A stretch of 64,000 nt of DNA, from the NCBI GenBank assembly GCA_020024555.1, contig JAHHTQ010000003.1, forward strand, positions 1-64,000, given 5' to 3'. Of the stretch, positions 16,902 to 26,350 are shown in pieces. Made by a program: the position numbers and the translations under genes. The stretch comes from Angelakisella sp. Its GTDB lineage: Bacteria > Bacillota > Clostridia > Oscillospirales > Ruminococcaceae. Positions within the stretch are counted from its first letter, which is position 1; each line of letters opens with the position of its first letter. The notes beneath the pieces were generated by a model. The model saw only the letters and a list, made by a program, of their open reading frames with translations. It was not told the origin of the DNA and searched no databases.

Positions 16902-16939
16902 TTTTTTACCTCCAAAATATTATTTATTCAGTTAATTAG

Positions 16940-16969
16940 ATTTTATCACAAAAAGCATAGCTTTTGCAA
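16940..16969 (-). promoter_or_regulatory. Probable sigma-A promoter of efp
   Basis: Minus strand: TTGCAA (16969-16964), 18-base spacer, TAAAAT (16945-16940), ending about 40 bases before the efp start. Confidence 0.5.
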
Positions 16970-17017
16970 TAGTTATTTACATTTTTCCATAAAAAATATT
17001 AATTTTTTTATTGTTTT

Positions 17018-18085
17018 TTACAGTATTATCAGTTCCATTGGGCTGGCTGTCAGTTTTTCAGAACCATTTTCGGTAACAAGATACATATTTTCTATTCTTA
17101 CACCGAATTTTCCTTCGAGATATATACCCGGTTCAACTGTCATAATATTGCCTACCTCACAGTTGCCTGTGGCAGTAGGTGAATAACGTGGGTTTTCGTG
17201 TATTTCAAGACCTACCGAATGACCTGTTCCATGACCGAAACAACCTGTATATCCCGCATCATATATAAAATCACGACCGACTTTATCAACGCTTACGTTT
17301 GTAACAGCAGGATTAATATTCTCTGCTGATTTGTAATGAGCTTCCAATACAGTATTATAAACTTTCTTCATCTCATCAGTAGCCATACCGATAGCGACTG
17401 TTCTTGTCATATCTGAGCAATAACCGTCAACCTTACAACCAAAGTCCATAGTAACAAAGTCGCCTTTTTCCACCTTTTTGTCAGATGGCACACCGTGTGG
17501 CAAACTGCTGTTTACACCTGATACGCAAATTGTATCAAAGCTTGTATTTTCCGCGCCTAATTTACGCATATTGTATTCAATTTCAAGCGCAATTTCTTTT
17601 TCTGTCATACCTTCTTTTATAAATTCGCAGATATGTGTAAATGTTGCATCTGTAATTGCCTGCGCTTTTTTGATAGCTTCTATTTCTTTTTCATCTTTGT
17701 GTGAACGCAAATCAAGAATCAGAGCGTCAACAGTACTGTCCATTGAAAGAGTTACGTCTTTCAAGTTCTTTTGCATAACCGTATATTCGTTAAGAGTCAT
17801 ATAAGATGTTTCTACTGCAACATTTTTAACATTGTTCTCTTTAAATATTGCATTTATTTGCTCATACAGTTTCTCTTGCAAAATCACTTCGGCATTTTTT
17901 ACAGTACGTTTCGCAAGCTCTATGTATCTAAAATCTATTATAAAGTATGTTTTTTCTTTTGTTATCAGCAGTGTTCCCGCCGATGAACGCATACCTGTAA
18001 AGTAATGTCTGTTATAATCAGATGTTACAATTACACAATCTACTTCTTGTGGCAATATGTCTTTTAATTTAGAAATTCTATCCAT
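17018..18085 (-). CDS. M24 family Xaa-Pro aminopeptidase
   Basis: A 355-residue aminopeptidase P/prolidase-type enzyme that removes N-terminal residues ahead of proline. The N-terminal creatinase-like domain spans 1-~125. The pita-bread catalytic domain has the metal ligands in VTMDFGCKVDGYCSDMTRT (~211-229, two Asp), GHGTGHSVGLEIHENP (~290-305, His), TVEPGIYLEG (Glu) and GVRIENMYLV (Glu). All five ligands appear present. It lies 6 bases after the yqeG-like gene and ahead of efp. Confidence 0.93.
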   Translation of the reverse strand: MDRISKLKDILPQEVDCVIVTSDYNRHYFTGMRSSAGTLLITKEKTYFIIDFRYIELAKRTVKNAEVILQEKLYEQINAIFKENNVKNVAVETSYMTLNEYTVMQKNLKDVTLSMDSTVDALILDLRSHKDEKEIEAIKKAQAITDATFTHICEFIKEGMTEKEIALEIEYNMRKLGAENTSFDTICVSGVNSSLPHGVPSDKKVEKGDFVTMDFGCKVDGYCSDMTRTVAIGMATDEMKKVYNTVLEAHYKSAENINPAVTNVSVDKVGRDFIYDAGYTGCFGHGTGHSVGLEIHENPRYSPTATGNCEVGNIMTVEPGIYLEGKFGVRIENMYLVTENGSEKLTASPMELIIL

Positions 18086-18091
18086 AATATT

Positions 18092-18610
18092 CTATACGTC
18101 CTTTCTTTGTTTTCGCCTCGTATATCTATTATAACCATTTATTATAGGTTTTTCAAGCTTTCTTTTTACAATATAGAAACCATAGTTTTCATAGTCCATA
18201 GGCTCTACCCTAACAGCAACACAGCCCGAAAACTTTGCGGACAAAATATCAGTAAAAATTTGGTCACCGATTACCGCAGTTTCCTGTGGTTTTGAACCAA
18301 ACTCCCGCAGTTTTTCTTTAATTTTCTTCGCAGATGGTTTTTTTGCATCTGCTATATATCCAAGTCCCAATTCTTTTGCGAACGGCGCCACCCTTTGTTC
18401 TGTATTATTAGATACAATAAAAAGTTTAATACCCTGTTTTTTCTGTTCTTCCAGCCAAAGCATTATTTCATTAATAGGCTCTTTTTGATTATCACCTGTA
18501 AGGGTATTATCAACATCAAGCAGCAGTGTATTTACACCTATTTTTTTAAAAAAATCCAGTGGTATTTTATCTATTCTTTCAAAATTGTAATGTGGATAAA
18601 AAATATTCAT
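18092..18610 (-). CDS. yqeG: YqeG-family HAD-IIIA phosphatase
   Basis: This 172-residue protein has the HAD motifs LLLDVDNTLTGD (~29-40, nucleophile Asp), FIVSNNTE (~64-71) and AVIGDQIFTDILSAK (~112-126). That is the YqeG pattern found in all Firmicutes, with unknown physiological substrate; distant relatives are phosphatidylglycerophosphate phosphatases. The ATG follows CGGAGTG. It overlaps the start of a housekeeping unit with pepQ-like and efp. Confidence 0.88.
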   Translation of the reverse strand: MNIFYPHYNFERIDKIPLDFFKKIGVNTLLLDVDNTLTGDNQKEPINEIMLWLEEQKKQGIKLFIVSNNTEQRVAPFAKELGLGYIADAKKPSAKKIKEKLREFGSKPQETAVIGDQIFTDILSAKFSGCVAVRVEPMDYENYGFYIVKRKLEKPIINGYNRYTRRKQRKDV

Positions 18611-18644
18611 ATTACACTCCGTTTTCTATTTTTTTGTGCATAGA

Positions 18645-18675
18645 ACAAAACAAAAGGCGAGCTTTTAGCTCGCCT
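18645..18675 (-). terminator. Terminator of rpsU
   Basis: AGGCGAGC (18655-18662) pairs perfectly with GCTCGCCT (18668-18675) around a 5-base loop. The minus-strand tail is U-rich (18654-18645). Confidence 0.85.
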
Positions 18676-18699
18676 GTTCTTTTAATACAAATTCTAAAA

Positions 18700-18873
18700 T
18701 CAGAACTTACGTTTACGAGCAGCCTCTGATTTCTTTTTACGTCTTACAGATGGTTTCTCGTAATGTTCTCTTTTACGAACCTCTGCTAGAACGCCGGATT
18801 TTGCACAAGATCTTTTGAAACGACGCAAAGCGTTGTCAAGAGTCTCATTTTCCTTGATTCTTATTTCAGCCAT
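18700..18873 (-). CDS. rpsU: 30S ribosomal protein S21
   Basis: This is the 57-residue S21, a small basic protein of the 30S platform needed for initiation. It reads MAEIRIKENETLDNALRRFK and ends in the basic SVRRKKKSEAARKRKF. The start is the ATG at 18873, 6 bases after GGGGAGGGA; an open frame runs further up to 18894 but begins upstream of that site and is not translated. A CTCC in the leader (~18900) could pair with this site, which might regulate translation, but this is speculative. Confidence 0.96.
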   Translation of the reverse strand: MAEIRIKENETLDNALRRFKRSCAKSGVLAEVRKREHYEKPSVRRKKKSEAARKRKF

Positions 18874-18966
18874 TATATATCCCTCCCCACGCATTGAGCT
18901 GGAGTTATATCAAAACCATAGCGGTTAGATAACCATCCAATAAATAAAAATAATCATAACATAGGT

Positions 18967-18996
18967 ATTATACTATATAGGTATATATTATGTCAA
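18967..18996 (-). promoter_or_regulatory. Sigma-A promoter of rpsU
   Basis: Minus strand: perfect TTGACA (18996-18991), 18-base spacer, perfect TATAAT (18972-18967). It gives a leader of roughly 85-90 bases before the S21 start and separates rpsU from leuS. Confidence 0.75.
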
Positions 18997-19025
18997 GTAT
19001 TTTATTCAATTTTTTTCATATTTTT

Positions 19026-21431
19026 TTATTTTACGACAATATTATACAGTTTTCCTGTTACATATATCTCTTTTACAATGGTTTTACCTTCTATTGATTG
19101 CGCAACACTATCGTCTTGTTTAACAATATTTGCGACATCTTCTTGTGTAGCGGTTGTTGCAACATTCAAACGGGCTTTAATTTTACCGTTTACCTGTACT
19201 GCTATTTCAACGGTTTCATCTACGCATTTAGCCTCGTCATACTCCGGCCATTTCATTTCCGCAACAAGTTCCGTATTACCCAATTTCTCGTTTATTTCTT
19301 CGGAAATATGCGGAGCAAATGGATTTAACAGTATGATAAATGTCAGTAACTCTTTTCTTGTAATACTGCCCTTTGTGTATATCTCGTTTAGTACTGTCAT
19401 CAGTGATGCTATTGCCGTGTTGAATTTAAGCGACTCGATATCTTCCGATACTTTCTTTATTAGCTTATTAAATGACACTTCCATATCTTTGCTGTATTCG
19501 TCACTGTCCACAAGCATATCTAACAGTCCCCATACTCTGTCCAAAAATCTTTCTGAACCCTTGATAGAAGAAGTGTTCCAAGGAGCTGTCTTTTCAAAAT
19601 CACCTATAAACATTTCATAAATACGAAGAGTATCAGCGCCGTATTGCGCAACTATATCATCGGGATTTACAACATTTCCCTTTGATTTTGACATCTTCTC
19701 ACCGTTTTCTCCAAGTATCATACCGTGACTTGTACGTCTTGAATATGGTTCTTTTGTAGAAACCAAGCCGATGTCGTATAGGAATTTGTGCCAAAATCTT
19801 GAATACAACAGGTGAAGGGTTGTATGCTCCATACCGCCATTGTACCAATCAACAGGCAACCAATAATCAAGAGCTTCTTTTGATGCAATCGCATCTTGAT
19901 TTTTAGGGTCACAGTAACGGATAAAGTACCACGAAGAACCTGCCCATTGTGGCATTGTATCTGTCTCACGTTTTGCATCTGCCCCACAGTGCGGACATTT
20001 TACATTTACCCAGTCTGTAATAGCAGCGAGCGGTGATTCACCGTTATCGGTTGGTTCATAACTTTCTACATTTGGCAGACGTAAGGGCAATTCATTTTCA
20101 GGAACAGGAACCCAACCGCATTTTTCACAATAAATCATAGGTATGGGTTCGCCCCAGTATCTTTGTCTTGAAAATACCCAGTCACGAAGTTTAAAGTTTA
20201 CCTTTGCCTCACCTTTGTTATGAGCTTTTAAGAACTCAATTATCTTTGCCTTTGCCTCTTCTACCGAAAGTCCGTCAAGTATACCAGAATTTACCATAGT
20301 ACCTGTTGCGCAGTCTGTAAATGCTTCTTTTTCAACATTTCCGCCTTTTACGACTTCGATTATAGGCAAATTGAATTTCTTTGCAAAATCATAGTCACGT
20401 GTGTCGTGCGCAGGTACTGCCATTATTGCGCCTGTACCGTATGTCATTAGTACATAGTCAGATATAAATATTGGTATTTCTTCGTTGTTTACTGGATTTA
20501 TTCCTCTGACGCCTTTCAGTTCAACGCCTGTCTTATCCTTTACCATTTCCGTACGTTCAAAATCAGATTTTTTGGCTGCTTTTTCTCTGTAATCGAGCAC
20601 ATCAGCCATATTCTCGATTTTGTCTGCATATTTATCAATAAATGGGTGCTCAGGTGAAATAACCATATATGTTGCGCCAAAGATTGTATCGGGGCGAGTT
20701 GTATATACAACCAAATCTTCGCCGAATGTTGTGCCAAATTTTACCTCTGCGCCAGTCGAACGACCTATCCAATTCTTCTGTGAAGTTTTTACTCGATCAA
20801 TATAGTTTACTTCATCTAAATCATCAATCAGTCTTTGCGCATACTCTGTAATTTTAAGCATCCATTGACTCTTAACTTTGTGTACTACTTCGCTGCCACA
20901 GCGTTCGCAAGCGCCGTTCACAACTTCTTCATTTGCAAGAACACACTTACAGGAAGTACACCAGTTTACTGACATCTCTTTTTTGTAAGCAAGTCCTTTT
21001 TTGTATAGTTGCAAAAATATCCACTGTGTCCATTTAAAATAATCGGGATCGGTTGTATTGATTTCTCTTTCCCAATCAAATGAAAGACCAAGTCTTTGTA
21101 GTTGGGATTTAAATCTTGCGACATTGTTTTTTGTAACTATCTCAGGGTGAATTTTATTTTTTATTGCAAAGTTCTCGGTAGGTAGACCGAATGCGTCCCA
21201 ACCCATTGGATAAAGCACATTATAACCCTGCAAACGTTTCTTTCTTGCAACTATGTCAAGCGCTGTATATGAACGTGGGTGTCCTACGTGTAGTCCCTGT
21301 CCCGATGGATAAGGAAACTCTACCAATGCGTAAAACTTTGGTTTCGTATAATCTGTTGTTGCGGCAAACGAGTTTTTTTCTTCCCAACGTTTTTGCCACT
21401 TTTGTTCAATACTGTCAAAATCGTATTTCAC
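19026..21431 (-). CDS. leuS: Leucyl-tRNA synthetase
   Basis: This 801-residue class I synthetase charges tRNA-Leu. FPYPSGQGLHVGHPRSYTAL (~38-57) is the HIGH region. The CP1 editing domain (~220-400) contains TRPDTIFGATYMVISPEHP. The KMSKS loop is GEKMSKSKGNVVNPDD (~570-585). Zinc-binding CTSCKCVLANEEVVNG...CERCG (~160-178) and CEKCGW, CPHCGA motifs are present. The start is GTG (21431), 7 bases after GAGGAG. No T-box leader is visible in the short gap to rsfS. Confidence 0.97.
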   Translation of the reverse strand: MKYDFDSIEQKWQKRWEEKNSFAATTDYTKPKFYALVEFPYPSGQGLHVGHPRSYTALDIVARKKRLQGYNVLYPMGWDAFGLPTENFAIKNKIHPEIVTKNNVARFKSQLQRLGLSFDWEREINTTDPDYFKWTQWIFLQLYKKGLAYKKEMSVNWCTSCKCVLANEEVVNGACERCGSEVVHKVKSQWMLKITEYAQRLIDDLDEVNYIDRVKTSQKNWIGRSTGAEVKFGTTFGEDLVVYTTRPDTIFGATYMVISPEHPFIDKYADKIENMADVLDYREKAAKKSDFERTEMVKDKTGVELKGVRGINPVNNEEIPIFISDYVLMTYGTGAIMAVPAHDTRDYDFAKKFNLPIIEVVKGGNVEKEAFTDCATGTMVNSGILDGLSVEEAKAKIIEFLKAHNKGEAKVNFKLRDWVFSRQRYWGEPIPMIYCEKCGWVPVPENELPLRLPNVESYEPTDNGESPLAAITDWVNVKCPHCGADAKRETDTMPQWAGSSWYFIRYCDPKNQDAIASKEALDYWLPVDWYNGGMEHTTLHLLYSRFWHKFLYDIGLVSTKEPYSRRTSHGMILGENGEKMSKSKGNVVNPDDIVAQYGADTLRIYEMFIGDFEKTAPWNTSSIKGSERFLDRVWGLLDMLVDSDEYSKDMEVSFNKLIKKVSEDIESLKFNTAIASLMTVLNEIYTKGSITRKELLTFIILLNPFAPHISEEINEKLGNTELVAEMKWPEYDEAKCVDETVEIAVQVNGKIKARLNVATTATQEDVANIVKQDDSVAQSIEGKTIVKEIYVTGKLYNIVVK

Positions 21432-21520
21432 TTTTTCTACTCCTCACAAATTGTATTTTATATGACTTGTTAAAAAATACCTATATAACATAATCATATT
21501 TTGATTAATCGGGTTTTAGA

Positions 21521-21886
21521 TTATTCTTCCGTCTTTATACCAAACTCTGATAAATCAAGACGTGGCGCATCTTGCCATACTTTATCAAGGCTGTAAAAAT
21601 CTCTTGATTCCTTATTAAACAAATGAATGATTATGTCACGATAGTCCATAAGAACCCATAGACAAGTTTCTTTTCCGTCAACTTTTTTAGGTTCAATGCC
21701 GTTTTGTGTCATTATATCTTCTATCTCGTCACTCATAGCTTTGATTTGCGCAGGGCTGCTGCCTGTTGCAATTACAAAGTAATCGCCAAGCGGTGATATA
21801 CCGTTGATATCAAGCACTTCTATATCTTTACCATGTTTTAAATCAATGGCTTTAAGTATATGTTTAAGTGTTTCTTTTGACGTCAT
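21521..21886 (-). CDS. rsfS: Ribosomal silencing factor RsfS
   Basis: This 121-residue protein binds L14 and blocks subunit joining under starvation. ISPLGDYFVIATGSSPAQIKA-like residues (~30-49) and the DYRDIIIHLFNKESRDFYSLDKVW segment (~85-108) are the family hallmarks. It lies 25 bases behind the nadD-yqeK fusion gene, the usual Firmicute order nadD-yqeK-rsfS. Confidence 0.95.
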   Translation of the reverse strand: MTSKETLKHILKAIDLKHGKDIEVLDINGISPLGDYFVIATGSSPAQIKAMSDEIEDIMTQNGIEPKKVDGKETCLWVLMDYRDIIIHLFNKESRDFYSLDKVWQDAPRLDLSEFGIKTEE

Positions 21887-21911
21887 ATTTATAACTCCAA
21901 TCTTTAATATA

Positions 21912-23084
21912 TTAATTATTTACTTTATTTTGATAATATAACAATGCTTCCTGTTGAATTTTACAAGGCAATTTTCCCGTTTTTTGAAGAACGTTTCGTT
22001 TTGTAAATTCCAAAGAAAAAAGCATTGCTTTATCCAAATTTTCATTTGACAACTCAATAACCTTGTCTACATCGGGATAGTCTCTTTCCGACGATGTAAT
22101 ATCCGCAAGATACACAGCTTTTTCAATCCCCGTCATATTCGGTTTGCCTGTTGTATGGTAACGGACAGCGTTAATAACATCTTCATCAAAAATATTAAGT
22201 TTATCCTTTATATACTCCGCACCGACAAAGCTGTGCAGTAATTGCGGACTTTCTTCAAAATTTATATCCCCGATTATATCACATTTTTTTGACATTTGCA
22301 ATAAAATTTCTTTGTCGATATTTTTGCATACATCGTGCAGTAAAGAAGCTATACGCACTTTGGTTTCATCGAGCGAATGAATCTTTGCAAGCTCCGCTCC
22401 ACGTCTCTCCACATTTTTACTGTGAATGTAACGAGTCTCTTTAAGAATAGGCTTAATTATCATACAAATTTCTTCTACCGCTTTGTCGGTTGTGTAAATC
22501 TTATTTTTTAACATATATTCATACACACGTCGTGGTACAGGGGTATTTTCTTTATAGCTTTCACTCAAAAAACGAATTTGCGTTGATGATATTTCATTAA
22601 TCGGATTGGAAAGAATTTTTGAATGTATTCCGTATTTACTTAATTCTTGTTGTTTTATTTTCAGCGCCTCTCTGTCGTCTTTTTCACGGGACACCACCAA
22701 TATATCAACAAGCTTACCTAAATTTTCCCACTCTTTCCATGTTTCAAATGTAAGAAACATATCAGTTCCTATCATTATGCTGTACTTATCTTGTGGATTT
22801 TGATTCATAAAATCACGTATAGTATCAATAGTATAATTCTTTCCGCCTTTTTTTATTTCATAATCACTTACTGTAACAAACGGCATATCCTCTACCGCAA
22901 GTTTGCACATATCAAGTCTCTGTTCCGGTGTCGCAGTATTTACAACTTCCTTGTGCGGTGGCAAGAAAACAGGCATAAGTATTATTTTATCAAAAGAAAA
23001 ATTTTCCGCAATATATTTGCAAACAGCGGTATGACCGTTGTGTATAGGATTAAAACTTCCACCGTAAATTAAAACAGATGCCAT
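21912..23084 (-). CDS. nadD: Fused NadD (NaMN adenylyltransferase) and YqeK HD hydrolase
   Basis: One 390-residue frame holds two enzymes. Residues 1-~195 are NadD, which makes deamido-NAD: GGSFNPIHNGHT (~7-18) with the HxGH-type motif and ISSTQIRFL (~174-182) as the ISSTxIR motif. Residues ~200-390 are YqeK, an HD-domain diadenosine-tetraphosphatase-type protein: RIASLLHDVCKNI (HD at ~250) and VRYHTTGKPNM. In most Firmicutes these are adjacent separate genes. The ATG at 23084 is chosen because GGAGGAAG lies 6-7 bases before it; the frame extends 5 codons further but that would start within the binding site. Confidence 0.93.
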   Translation of the reverse strand: MASVLIYGGSFNPIHNGHTAVCKYIAENFSFDKIILMPVFLPPHKEVVNTATPEQRLDMCKLAVEDMPFVTVSDYEIKKGGKNYTIDTIRDFMNQNPQDKYSIMIGTDMFLTFETWKEWENLGKLVDILVVSREKDDREALKIKQQELSKYGIHSKILSNPINEISSTQIRFLSESYKENTPVPRRVYEYMLKNKIYTTDKAVEEICMIIKPILKETRYIHSKNVERRGAELAKIHSLDETKVRIASLLHDVCKNIDKEILLQMSKKCDIIGDINFEESPQLLHSFVGAEYIKDKLNIFDEDVINAVRYHTTGKPNMTGIEKAVYLADITSSERDYPDVDKVIELSNENLDKAMLFSLEFTKRNVLQKTGKLPCKIQQEALLYYQNKVNN

Positions 23085-23104
23085 ATACTCTTCCTCCATT
23101 TTAC

Positions 23105-24418
23105 CTAGCTAAAATCTTTTAAAAAAGCTGTTATTTTTTGCGCAACTCCATTATCTAGTTTATAAGATACACTTGTATCCAAATCACTTGTATAAAGTGA
23201 TAACGTGCCTGTTCCGTCAAAATTATCCGTTCCAAGTATTTGATATTTTACACCGCTGTCAAATTCCATATTCAAACGAAATTCTCCCATTGATAAATTT
23301 GGATTTACAGAACCTTTTGAAACGCTTGCCTCTTTACTTACTGTCACTTCTTCTTTTAAAAAATTCGCTAATTTATCCAATTTATCTTTGTCTTTAACCC
23401 CATTTGCATCCACTACTCTTTTGGGATTAAAATGTATAAGCCAGCTTGGGTGCAGTTTACCAGATTTTAACGTTTCTTCGCAACTTCCGTTTAAATTTAC
23501 ATCATCTTCACTTAGATATATGTATTCTTTTTTATCATTGTCTGCGAATATTAAATATCCAAAACCTGACAGATTTTTATTTTCATCCATAACAGTATTA
23601 AACTCTGTAACAAGTGTTTGTATCTGTGGTTTTTCGGTTATTTCCACCATAATACAGTTATTTGTATCAACAGCATATAACCGACTTATTTTACTGTCTT
23701 TATATATAATCGGTGTTGTATCACCTTCTATTTTACGTACTTCTTCATCTAACAATACAGAAATTTTCTTGCATAAATCCTGTGCAGGTGTTTTATCTAC
23801 ATCAAAAATCCAGTAATATTCCTGTCCGTCCATTGTTACAATAAACCAACCACCATTAAAGCGGAACTGAACTTTTGTATCGTTCGTATTTACAATGACT
23901 GTCCAACCACCGCCTGTGTATGGATTTTTTGCTTTTTCCTCTGTCATAGGTTTTAAATGTTCTGTGACAAGTTTTATAGTATCCATAACAGTCTTAGTAT
24001 CCTCTATACTCATTGTTCCTGTTTTTCCACTCATCATATAAGCAGTACTGGCATAAATATCTGTTATATTTTCGTAATCAAGCGAATTTATCCACTCAGA
24101 ATACATCTTTATTTCTTTTTCTGTTCCCAATAACTTTTTAGGATTCCCAAAATCATAGACTTTCGGAACCGCTGTACTGTCAATAATTTTAATTGGTATG
24201 GATATTTCCTTGTCTCCGATTTCCTGTTTTTCGGAATTTGATAAACTACTTTCACTTAATCCCGAATCTGTTTGCGGCATAGAAGAAACGCTTTCAGGTA
24301 ATACAGAACTTTCCTGTGAAGAACTTGGTATTTCTGAGTGATTATTATTCGTTTGGTTTTGACAAGCTATCATTGATAACATTCCTATGCAAATTAAGAT
24401 AATAAGTAAATTTTTCAT
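23105..24418 (-). CDS. Lipoprotein of unknown function
   Basis: This 437-residue exported lipoprotein starts at ATG 24418, 6 bases after GGGAGGA. A signal peptide ends in the lipobox SMIAC (~16-20), followed by a Ser/Gln/Asn-rich linker to ~residue 75. The mature part appears to hold two or three related beta-rich modules ending in short helices (GGGWTVIVNTNDTKVQFRF near 165; a similar VQFRF/LNMEF pattern near 395). I recognise no enzyme motif. It sits between nadD-yqeK and yhbY in an otherwise conserved housekeeping order, so it may be lineage-specific. A sensor or envelope protein is possible but unproven. Confidence 0.75.
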   Translation of the reverse strand: MKNLLIILICIGMLSMIACQNQTNNNHSEIPSSSQESSVLPESVSSMPQTDSGLSESSLSNSEKQEIGDKEISIPIKIIDSTAVPKVYDFGNPKKLLGTEKEIKMYSEWINSLDYENITDIYASTAYMMSGKTGTMSIEDTKTVMDTIKLVTEHLKPMTEEKAKNPYTGGGWTVIVNTNDTKVQFRFNGGWFIVTMDGQEYYWIFDVDKTPAQDLCKKISVLLDEEVRKIEGDTTPIIYKDSKISRLYAVDTNNCIMVEITEKPQIQTLVTEFNTVMDENKNLSGFGYLIFADNDKKEYIYLSEDDVNLNGSCEETLKSGKLHPSWLIHFNPKRVVDANGVKDKDKLDKLANFLKEEVTVSKEASVSKGSVNPNLSMGEFRLNMEFDSGVKYQILGTDNFDGTGTLSLYTSDLDTSVSYKLDNGVAQKITAFLKDFS

Positions 24419-24476
24419 AAAAAATCCTCCCAAAATAATCTTTTCAAGCGTTCTCTTTTTTATTTTTAAATTGTTA

Positions 24477-24773
24477 TTATAATTTACCTAATTCTATTTT
24501 TGGTTTTTTTCCATTACGTTTGTAGAAAACAATTTTTCTGCCTATTACCTGTACTACTTCACATTTTATGGCTTGCGCCAGTTCTTCGGCTGCCTCTTGC
24601 GGTGTGCATGGGGCTGTCTCGTGTACTGATATTTTTATTAGCTCTCTCGCTGTCAATGCATCACGTACTTGTATTATTAATTGTTCGCCTATTCCGTCTT
24701 TTCCTACCTGTAAAATTGTATCTATTGTATTTGCCATACCTTTTAGTTTGGCTCTTTGTTTTGATGTCAGCAA
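24477..24773 (-). CDS. yhbY: YhbY family RNA-binding (CRM domain) protein
   Basis: A 98-residue single CRM-domain protein implicated in ribosome assembly. MLTSKQRAKLKGMANTID opens the domain and the GKDGIGEQLIIQV segment (~24-36) holds the GxxG-type loop. It starts at TTG (24773) with AAGGAG 10 bases upstream, a rare start for this gene. Downstream is the lipoprotein gene. Confidence 0.93.
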   Translation of the reverse strand: MLTSKQRAKLKGMANTIDTILQVGKDGIGEQLIIQVRDALTARELIKISVHETAPCTPQEAAEELAQAIKCEVVQVIGRKIVFYKRNGKKPKIELGKL

Positions 24774-24846
24774 AATATTTTTTCTCCTTTTAAATTAAAC
24801 TTAAATTTTTTAAATTATATACTATATCGACTGTTTCTTTGCAGAA

Positions 24847-25425
24847 TTAACCTAACTTCAATAATTTTTCCTGCAATCTTTCCAGCGCTTTTCCTCTGTG
24901 ACTGATTGAATCTTTCTCTTGCGGGGACATTTCTGCTGTGCTTTTTTCTCCAACCATAAAGAGCGGATCGTATCCAAAGCCGTTTTCACCACGCAGTTCA
25001 AACCCAATATATCCGTTACACTCGCCTTGCGTTTCTATAATGTTATCTTCACCCATAACCACACATATATTGCAAACAAAGCGTGCGGTTCGCTTTTCCT
25101 GTGGCACATCTTTCAGCTCCCGCAAAAGTTTTGCATTGTTTTCTGCGTCACCCATACCGGAATATCTTGCCGAATATACTCCCGGGGCATTGTTGAGCGC
25201 ATCTACACAGAGTCCGCTGTCATCGGCTATTGTCGGGATATTTACTATCTTGTATATGCCATAAGCTTTCTTGTAAGCATTTTCCCTAAACGTTTCGCCG
25301 TCTTCCTCTATCTCGCAAGGTGGACAAACTTCATTTTGCGGTACTATGCTGTGCCCCATAGGTTCAAGTATTCTCTTAAATTCCTCCAATTTGTGCGCAT
25401 TGTTGCTTGCAAGTACAAATTTCAT
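24847..25425 (-). CDS. rdgB: XTP/dITP diphosphatase (RdgB/HAM1)
   Basis: This 192-residue house-cleaning pyrophosphatase hydrolyses XTP, ITP and dITP. SNNAHKLEEFKRIL (~7-20), IADDSGLCVDALNNAPGVYSAR (~66-87) and ENGFGYDPLFM (~148-158) are the nucleotide and metal motifs. Its ATG overlaps the ftsY stop by 4 bases (ATGA), so translation is coupled. Confidence 0.96.
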   Translation of the reverse strand: MKFVLASNNAHKLEEFKRILEPMGHSIVPQNEVCPPCEIEEDGETFRENAYKKAYGIYKIVNIPTIADDSGLCVDALNNAPGVYSARYSGMGDAENNAKLLRELKDVPQEKRTARFVCNICVVMGEDNIIETQGECNGYIGFELRGENGFGYDPLFMVGEKSTAEMSPQEKDSISHRGKALERLQEKLLKLG

Positions 25426-26330
25426 CGGTTATCCTCCCCAAACAACAGCGCCTGCGCATAATCTTCCGCCGAAAATGGCTTTAAGTCATCAATTTGCTCT
25501 CCTACGCCTACAAACTTAATAGGCAAGCCTAGTTGTTCTTTTATCGAAATTACTATACCGCCCTTTGCAGTTCCGTCAAGTTTTGTAAGTACAATACCTG
25601 TAATTGCGCAACTTTCGGCAAACAGTTTTGCCTGTGACAGTCCGTTTTGTCCTGTGGTTGCATCAAGCACAAGCAAAACTTCCTTTACACTGTCAGGAGC
25701 CGCTTTATTTATAATTTTGTCCATTTTCAGCAGTTCGTCCATAAGGTGTTTTTTATTATGAAGTCTGCCCGCCGTATCACAAATAACAACATCTGCTCCA
25801 CGCGCCTGTCCTGCCGCTATTGTATCAAAAACCACTGCCCCTGGGTCTGCGCCCTCGTTATGTTTTACTATCTTGCAATTATTTCTCTCCGCCCAAACAG
25901 TAAGCTGTTCAGATGCCGCCGCGCGAAACGTATCAGCCGCGCCTATTACTACACTCTTGCCCTCGCTCATTAAGTAGTGCGTAAGTTTGCCGATTGTTGT
26001 TGTTTTACCGACTCCGTTTACTCCTACAACCATTATTACTGTAGGCTTTCCGCTTAGGTCGAGCGAAACATCGGGAGAGAGCATTTCCACTATAATTTCT
26101 TTTAATTCTTTGCGAAGTTCTGTTGCATCAATGTTTTTTCTTTTCATTCTTGCGCCAAGTTCGGAGCAAATCTTACTTGCTGTTGATACGCTTATATCCG
26201 ACATAATTAAAATTTCTTCCAAGTCTTCCAATGTATCCGCGCCCAATTTATTTGCGCAGGAATCAATATCCATAGCAAGCTTTTCTCTTGTCTTTTTTAA
26301 TCCTCTGTTAAAAAAATCGAAAAAACCCAA
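25422..26330 (-). CDS. ftsY: Signal recognition particle receptor FtsY
   Basis: The SRP receptor GTPase docks ribosome-SRP complexes at the membrane. G1 is GVNGVGKTTTIGKL, then DTFRAAASEQL, DTAGRLHNKKHLMDEL (G3) and TKLDGTAKGG (G4), in the standard SRP-GTPase order. There is almost no acidic A domain; the N-terminus LGFFDFFNRGLKKTREK is the membrane-binding helix of short Firmicute FtsY. I place the start at TTG 26330 because AAAGGTGAT precedes it by about 7 bases. The open frame extends 8 codons further, to another TTG without a site. Length is then 302 residues. Confidence 0.93.
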   Translation of the reverse strand: MGFFDFFNRGLKKTREKLAMDIDSCANKLGADTLEDLEEILIMSDISVSTASKICSELGARMKRKNIDATELRKELKEIIVEMLSPDVSLDLSGKPTVIMVVGVNGVGKTTTIGKLTHYLMSEGKSVVIGAADTFRAAASEQLTVWAERNNCKIVKHNEGADPGAVVFDTIAAGQARGADVVICDTAGRLHNKKHLMDELLKMDKIINKAAPDSVKEVLLVLDATTGQNGLSQAKLFAESCAITGIVLTKLDGTAKGGIVISIKEQLGLPIKFVGVGEQIDDLKPFSAEDYAQALLFGEDNR

Positions 26331-26350
26331 TTTCCCATCACCTTTTCCTT

